Positions 59,911 through 64,000 of a stretch of DNA of 64,000 nt are shown one piece after another (positions within the stretch are counted from its first letter, which is position 1; each line of letters begins with the position of its first letter). Source of the stretch: Bactericera cockerelli (taxonomy: Eukaryota; Arthropoda; Insecta; Hemiptera; Triozidae); the NCBI GenBank assembly GCA_024516035.1, contig CM044959.1:23333324-23397323 (forward strand). Direction: 5' to 3'. Both the position numbers and the translations under genes were made by a program. The notes beneath the pieces are model-generated. The model searched no databases. It worked only from the letters and a program-made list of their open reading frames with translations, and was not told the origin of the DNA.

Positions 59911-61267
59911 GTAATAAGAAATCGGAGGGGAAGTGATATGATTACAAAATATGGGCAGGAAGGGGACCAAATATTCCCAAAAATCTTTATTTCTCACTAC
60001 TTGCTAATGTCAGACTGTTTTGCAATATCGGATTTTTTTCTTACGGATTACATAGTATAGGAGTATTATTATCAATAATGGGTTTTTCGTCCAATTAGGC
60101 ACTTTACCTCGCCCAGATTATTTTTTTTTTAGAATTCATTGACCGTATAATTTACCAGGGGTAAATTCAACTTTTCAAATTTCCAGCATTTAACGCTCAA
60201 GAGTTAAATAAACAAATTACAGAACGATAAGTAGTATATCTTGAATTTTTTAAACACTTTAAAGTAACTCGATGATAAAAAATAATATTCAACTCAAGCC
60301 AGGGTCGATGGCACTTTAATACACCAGTTTTCTTCCTCTTACTGAAGTTAAGCAACATTCAGCGAGGTTAGGATTTGGAACCCTTGTGATTCTCTGGCTG
60401 TTCCTAGCCCTACTCATTCTGGGTGAGGTTAGCTGGTTTGTGAGTTTCCAGTGAATGAAGGGTACAACTCCCTGTGGTATGATCGTGCAGTTGAAAGCGA
60501 CGTAAAACCTAAATTGAAATAAATAAAATAAAATATTCAACTCACAAAATATGTATGGGTTGTTTCCATCAAATTGTTCTACGAGGGGCTGCGATTATTT
60601 TATGAGGATTATATTGCAAATTCTGTTCTAACATGACGCGTCTTACACAGTCGATCGATTATTTTCAGCATTAAATTATTCGAAGGTAGAAGTAGGTGTA
60701 GGTACTAGGTACCTAAATTCTTATGATGCCCAGGTACCCGAACACACTTAGGTTTCAGTAACAGAAAAATTACCGAGGAAAGCTTTCACCCTGACTTTTG
60801 TTTAAAAAAATCTTTTGTGTTTTTTCTACTAGAAGACTTTTTCATCGTTATGCTGGGTCCACACAAGTGCAACATGCAACACGTTGCTGCAACATGTGTG
60901 TGGTAATTGGAACACTGTTGCAGCAACGTGTTGCATGTTCCACCTGTGTGGACCCAGCATTAGATGACACAGGATTCTCAGGAACCTCAGACTACGCGCC
61001 AGGCACTCCCATCCCTATTCCCCACTAACACCATACAGGTGATACTTCCGTGACAAGCACTTTGAAGGCTCACCCTGATATGATGATGATACGGTGACTG
61101 CAGCGGCAAGTTATAGGTGTTGCTGAAGCAAGGTCTCAGCTGACACAGACGCGTCTCATTCGAGTGGGAACACAGAGACTGTCGGTAGGACATTCCGACA
61201 CCACAGGGAGTCGAACAGGAGGACCAGGGAGTGAACTTGGGCTGACAGCTGGCCGGAGGGTTCTCTA
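49137..61267 (-). CDS. CCN-family matricellular protein, C-terminal three exons
   Basis: Exons in transcript order are 61267-61074, 55157-55008 and 49334-49137 (stop TGA), with matching phases. The first encodes a TSP1 module: CQPKFTPWSSCSTPCGVGMS followed by CSHSNETRLCQLRPC, with the six cysteines expected in CCN proteins. The second and third encode a C-terminal cystine knot with ten cysteines (HEC, FKKC, RFCGQC, QCCVPH, FLC, KCKC, RFC), including PVFLRFKKC and RPRFCGQCRGQCCVPH. Family members are secreted and bind integrins, heparan sulphate and growth factors. The IGFBP and VWC modules that normally precede TSP1 are not visible and should lie to the right of the window or in unseen exons. 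The last exon has an acidic insertion in the knot. The intron at 55158-61073 holds a LINE on the other strand. Confidence 0.9.
49340..49965. other. CCN intron sequence, internal repeats
   Basis: 'tgggtactcatg' recurs at about 49393, 49552 and 49661, and 'gtctggcactcaagttgtta' echoes 49360-49375 inverted, indicating a decayed foldback. No exon seen. Confidence 0.4.
49986..50287 (-). repeat. tRNA-derived SINE, family S3, with 17-bp target duplication
   Basis: Same element as 28304-28589. It ends in a TTTA-type simple tail (AATAAATAAATAAATAAA on the plus strand). Identical 17-mers AGTCTTAATGTTCTGAT flank it at 49969-49985 and 50288-50304. Confidence 0.9.
50310..50433 (-). repeat. tRNA-derived SINE, family S1, 3'-truncated
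   Basis: The minus-strand head GCGCGATTAGCTTTGTGGTT and B box GGTTCGATGCCCCG run into 'ttggttacagttgtttgtaa', stopping shortly after the point where the 15416 copy is interrupted. It abuts the S3 SINE target duplication. Confidence 0.8.
50440..51075. other. CCN intron sequence, nothing recognised
   Basis: AT-rich with no supported exon or classified repeat. Confidence 0.4.
51080..51330 (-). repeat. 5S rRNA-derived SINE, best-preserved 5S-like head
   Basis: The minus strand reads CCAGTTCTCATCCCACCACT, GAAGTTAAGCAACGTCTAAC, GTGGTGAAGATATGGATCGG, TGACCGTTCTGGAT. This parallels 5S rRNA from the A box to the C box and beyond. The body then runs to 'ccctagtcgtgatataacta'. Confidence 0.8.
51425..51625 (-). 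repeat. Retroelement 3' tail, hairpin type T2
   Basis: On the minus strand: CCGGGGTTAAGTGGCAGAGA, hairpin AATGCC-TAA-GGCATT, AACTTCGCCCCGGATTACAA and a long AT-rich terminus. It is the cleanest T2 hairpin. Confidence 0.7.
51656..51713 (+). repeat. (TC)n microsatellite
   Basis: Interrupted CT dinucleotide tract of about 58 bases. Confidence 0.9.
51720..54545. other. CCN intron sequence, nothing recognised
   Basis: No supported exon. The overlapping frames at 53059-53397 are low-complexity (Lys/Phe-rich) on both strands. Confidence 0.4.
54551..54592 (+). repeat. (GA)n microsatellite
   Basis: About 42 bases of near-perfect GA repeats. Confidence 0.95.
55328..56158 (+). CDS. LINE ORF1 protein, 276 residues
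   Basis: The ORF is intact from ATG to TAA. Residues 1-20 are basic. Residues about 40-115 form a coiled coil with regular heptads (LKQKLEEMDSRMNQVLKIVE, then ISELEKEL). Residues about 115-245 form a compact nucleic-acid-binding-like domain with the family phrases NNVIINGI, IQVAHRVN, IFVNEHLT and KYVWVKDCKILIRK. The end is Ser/Thr/Gln-rich and probably disordered. ORF1 proteins of this kind coat the element RNA and chaperone it. No zinc knuckle is present. Being intact, it suggests a recent insertion. Confidence 0.85.
   Translation: MVRPKKTRKSNMSNVSTESEAYAELLDKEQDTGELTNREILLSLKQKLEEMDSRMNQVLKIVESQKLRISELEKELGNQKTENEILREEFENSQEMIEELQQRSRLNNVIINGIKQEKNEDIYKVVEKLGIKIGIENPLKDIQVAHRVNSTKKDKIKPIVIRMANSSTRDKWTCAYRKSQLWNDKIFVNEHLTKRNQDLLYKVKQFKKSNNFKYVWVKDCKILIRKDENARIFAVRCVEDLEKILSARSTRTNSTQSQSTSADNTDSYHSAVSSNF
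56159..56568 (+). other. ORF1-ORF2 spacer of the LINE
   Basis: About 410 AT-rich bases. A 62-residue frame inside is low-complexity (Phe/Leu/Asn) and not called. A spacer this long is unusual next to elements whose ORFs overlap or nearly touch, so ORF2 may start upstream of the ATG used here. Confidence 0.5.
56569..59563 (+). pseudogene. LINE ORF2: endonuclease and reverse transcriptase, one frameshift
   Basis: The first frame (56569-57051) encodes the start of an APE-type endonuclease (FHMNISRIKSNFNEL, IIILTETWYHPS). It ends at TGA, and the +1 frame continues to 59563. The second part supplies the endonuclease end (MIIGDTNINIL, CIDHIMY, ITDHYSL), then the reverse transcriptase: NYRPISLL, motif A LDISKAYDSI, motif B QGSCLGPCLF, motif C CYADDAVI, and the thumb-like YLGITIDQHLKWTDHI. 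ORF2 nicks the target and copies the RNA at the nick. All catalytic blocks look intact apart from the single extra base near 57040-57048, which disables this copy unless frameshifting or a sequence error explains it. Confidence 0.88.
59702..59739 (+). promoter_or_regulatory. 3' UTR hairpin of the LINE
   Basis: AAGAGACCC and GGGTCTCTT pair over 9 bp around a 20-base loop, about 135 bases before the poly(A). Such 3' hairpins are recognised by the reverse transcriptase in stringent-type LINEs such as the eel UnaL2. The role here is inferred. Confidence 0.6.
59910..60320. other. CCN intron sequence, nothing recognised
   Basis: AT-rich, no exon or repeat identified. Confidence 0.4.
60326..60540 (+). 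repeat. 5S rRNA-derived SINE
   Basis: 5S-like TACTGAAGTTAAGCAACATT and CAGCGAGGTTAGGATTTGGA, then 'gtgaggttagctggtttgtg', 'agtttccagtgaatgaaggg' and 'gttgaaagcgacgtaaaacc', ending in AAATAAATAAAATAAAAT. Confidence 0.8.
60851..60959. mobile_element. Short palindromic MITE with TTA duplication
   Basis: The ends TGCTGGGTCCACAC and GTGTGGACCCAGCA are perfect complements, and the interior folds too (CAACATGCAACACGTTGCTG against CAGCAACGTGTTGCATGTTC). TTA flanks it at 60848-60850 and 60960-60962. That target points to a PIF/Harbinger-type source. It lies about 115 bases past the 3' edge of the CCN TSP1 exon. Confidence 0.85.
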
Positions 61268-61439
61268 CTGTAATGACAAGAACACGAAGGGTCCTGATTG
61301 ATACATAGAAACCAGATGAGGTCCCACCCTTAAAAAGCTTTTGGTTTTTGAGCTCTGAAACAACATTATAATATCGTCTGCTGGAAGGTAAAACTGACCA
61401 TCTGTATTTGGACCATCTCCATTTGGTCATTGAAATCTC

Positions 61440-61463
61440 CACCAGTCTTTCAGGTGAAAATTG

Positions 61464-61502
<39 letters not shown>

Positions 61503-61560
61503 AAATTAAGCAAAACTTGATCAAGGGCGGTGTTAATGCCTACGGCATTCTCTTCCATAT
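61440..61560 (-). repeat. Retroelement 3' tail, T2-like
   Basis: On the minus strand: a short lead, hairpin AATGCC-GTA-GGCATT, AACACCGCCCTTGATCAAGT and an A-rich end (plus-strand poly(T) at about 61470-61498). It shares the TTGATCAAG phrase with 18250-18372. Confidence 0.6.
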
Positions 61561-61967
61561 GTTTTTTTTTTTTTTTTCCCGCGGATATGTTTGAATACTA
61601 CCGAACTTTTGATTTTTAGCCAATAGCTAGGTTATTTTCCGACTAGAGTAACGAAAAATCGAGAAATGACCAACTGTCACTTGGTCAGTTTTACTTTCTA
61701 GCCGACGATATGTGTATTACACTTGTTAAAACTTCAGACTTTGTAAGTAAAGGTAAATAATTGAGTCTATTCTATTCCAGTGAGAACAACACCTCTCCAA
61801 ATAGAAGCCCTTCAAAGCTTAGGAGAAGTACCTTTGTATAAATGTTTCTTTATAAAGAAAATAAATAAATAAATAAATAAACTATTATAAAAAAGACCTA
61901 TGTACCATTGTACCATGTACAATTGTACATACATTATAAAGAAATAAATAAAGAAATAAACTCAGGG

Positions 61968-62165
61968 CGCCAGCGCGCAGAGTTGATCACCGAAGTTAAG
62001 TATAGCGTCCAGCGAAGTGAAGACTTCGTGATGCTGGCATTTCGGCCGAACCCAGGCTGGGTGAGGTTAATGAGGGTAGCAGGTGAGCTTCCTGTGAATG
62101 GAGGGTAACACGCCCGTCGTGATATGACCATGCAGTTGAAAGCGACGTTAAACACAAATTAAAAA
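61968..62165 (+). repeat. 5S rRNA-derived SINE, partial head
   Basis: GATCACCGAAGTTAAGTATA and GCGTCCAGCGAAGTGAAGAC (5S-like), 'gatgctggcatttcggccga', 'ccgtcgtgatatgaccatgc', 'gttgaaagcgacgttaaaca', then an A tail. Confidence 0.8.
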
Positions 62166-62169
62166 AAAG

Positions 62170-64000
62170 AACTCAGAGCGATAGTTTCGTCTGGCCCTGA
62201 TGAGCCCCTGACCTGTATACTTGAAGTGGTCTAGAGCAGTTGAGCACTCTTGTATTTTATCCCCAAGAGTATGAAGATGGCTGCAGTGATTTAAAAATAG
62301 TAGATTGAAAAAGAAAAGAAAAGTGGTACCTATTGTGACTTTTCAGAACAACAAAACTTTCTATTAGAAGATCTTTCGATTTGCCTGGAGAGCTTTCGAC
62401 ACTAATTGCATTTTCTTTCAAAACGATAGGAGCAGAAAAAACTAGGTTGCGTGTAATGAGTCCAATTATTTTTTATATTCTTTTTCAAGAATAAAAGTTT
62501 TCAAGGATTTTGTCTTGCTTGCACTATTCTGAATAGTATAATTAATTATTAAAAGATTATTATCATTATTATTTTCCATGTAAATGATAGCTGCAAAAAA
62601 TGCAGCTTTTGAGTTGTTTTTCTTTCCTCAAGCACTTTCAAGAACAGTCGACATTATGAGTTATGACAAATATTCTTTTCTTTATGAAACAATTAGGTAC
62701 CTTCCTATTCTTCTAGTACGAAATAAAAAAAAGAAAAAAATTATAAAACTATAACAGACTTTACATGGAAATAAATTAGTATAGAAGTAAAGAAAGAGAG
62801 AAGAGATAAAATAAGAAGAGAACACCCTATGAAAAGAGACCAAACACCTGCATTTGAAGTAATGTTCTCCCGAAAGGTTCCGAATGCAGGTGTTTTAAAA
62901 TGAGAGGAAGGTTTTAGTGGGTAGGTGTGCACTGTTTCCAGCACAAATCCCACACTGTTCGTCTTCTGAAGATTTCCCCCTCTCAAAAAAAAAAAGTACG
63001 TTTTTAGAAGGAGATATTGTTATCGTACACTCTCTATGCTGATAAAACTATTATATAATATTTATCCCATAAAAATATAAGACCGGTTTGATTGCTGGAG
63101 TAAAGGGACTTTTCACTCTTACCTCGGCAGAATAAACAAGGTATATTCTATTCTATGTAGCGTAATAAAAGTGAGGGGACGTAATGCAATTCTTATTACG
63201 TATATGAAAATTTATTTATTTACTATCTCGTACTAGGGTAGGAAAAAGTAGAGGTAATAAACACATGTCATACGTGGAGATCATTATAAAAATTAAGAAG
63301 AGAGCATTCCTTAATGAGATATTGATCCCTGAATCTTGTGATTCAGAGAACAGAAGAGACACCCACATCCTATCAACAAGGATTGCACGGTAAAAGGAAT
63401 GTTAAAAAAGATGAAATTTTCAAATGTGTTTGAAGCTGTGATTTTCACTTTACAATAGTATGAAGTACACAATTCAAAAACTTTCAAATCACACCATTTT
63501 TACATAGTGTCCTAGTTGTTTGAGTTCCGCTTCCTCTTCAGATCCAGAACAAAGACATCGCCGTGTGAGAGAAGCATGAACTTGAAAATGTATTTAACAT
63601 CAAAGACGACCGACCCTCTTATCTGTGAACTTCAACGTTCGTAGAAAGCATTGTTGTCTGACGCTAAACACCGCGTTTTTAATTAAAGTAGGGCACTACA
63701 CCGAATGATTCGTTCAACAGAGATGAAGGATGGAAGAAGAACATTTTTCTCATTAAGGAAGTGGTTGGTGTAGGCGCTGAGGAACAAGATAAAACATCAA
63801 GGCATGACACAGTAAGTTTATCTCAAGGACATAGATTAATTACTCAGAAGTAATACGCTTGCAGTATTCGCGAAAGTTTGCGGGTTTATGATCTGAGGGC
63901 GGCACGGTCAGAGTTGTTAAACGCTGACAGTTTTGAGAACTACTGCATTCGTCAGTCCAAGAAGACATAAGAGAACTCAAGGGTCCGGAATTTTTTCTCT
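62170..64000. other. Right edge: no exon confirmed
   Basis: This should be intron or upstream sequence of the CCN gene. I could not find an IGFBP or VWC exon. One small minus-strand candidate (63512-63622) is described under findings. Confidence 0.35.

Noticed and set aside
1..64000. CRISPR arrays, bacterial operons, phage or plasmid features
   Set aside because: Nothing of the kind is present; the introns, SINEs and LINE show a eukaryotic nuclear sequence. The tandem repeats are minisatellites without spacer structure.

Overview
This window reads as nuclear DNA of an insect. The evidence is GT-AG introns, two animal-type genes, many tRNA-derived and 5S-rRNA-derived SINEs, LINE 3' ends and several MITE families. 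A hemipteran is my best guess, but that is inference: no sequence here fixes the species. Protein-coding DNA is sparse and repeats dominate.

Layout. (1) About 1-30,100 holds no gene I can support. It is a repeat landscape: SINEs of several unrelated families, hairpin-ended retroelement tails, a mariner-derived foldback (13973-14659), a composite Harbinger-like MITE inserted in a SINE (15526-17068), a 140-bp perfect tandem duplication (21596-21875) and a 20-bp purine-rich minisatellite (24188-24645). (2) A weak two-exon hypothetical gene lies on the minus strand at 30203-30864, head-to-head with the next gene. (3) A complete 14-exon gene on the plus strand at 32950-46753 encodes a PAXBP1/GCFC2-type (GCFC domain) protein of about 816 residues. 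Its introns carry a hAT element with a perfect 8-bp target duplication, MITEs, SINEs and retroelement tails. (4) Tail-to-tail with it, on the minus strand at 49137-61267, lie the last three exons of a CCN-family matricellular protein: the TSP1 module and the C-terminal cystine knot. The IGFBP and VWC modules expected upstream are not visible and probably lie beyond the right edge. (5) The CCN intron between the TSP1 and knot exons contains a nearly full-length non-LTR retrotransposon on the opposite strand, with ORF1, an ORF2 broken by one base, and a poly(A) tail.

The two host genes are not an operon and no functional link is implied. PAXBP1 proteins are nuclear and linked to spliceosome/chromatin complexes; CCN proteins are secreted signalling modulators.

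I found no clearly new gene system. The most interesting signals are in the mobile DNA. A MITE apparently moved using ends from two different copies. A short hairpin near the 3' end, with compensatory changes, recurs in several retroelement tails and also in one tRNA-derived SINE. One tRNA SINE shares a 5' extension with a second locus. The CCN cystine knot carries an unusual acidic insertion.
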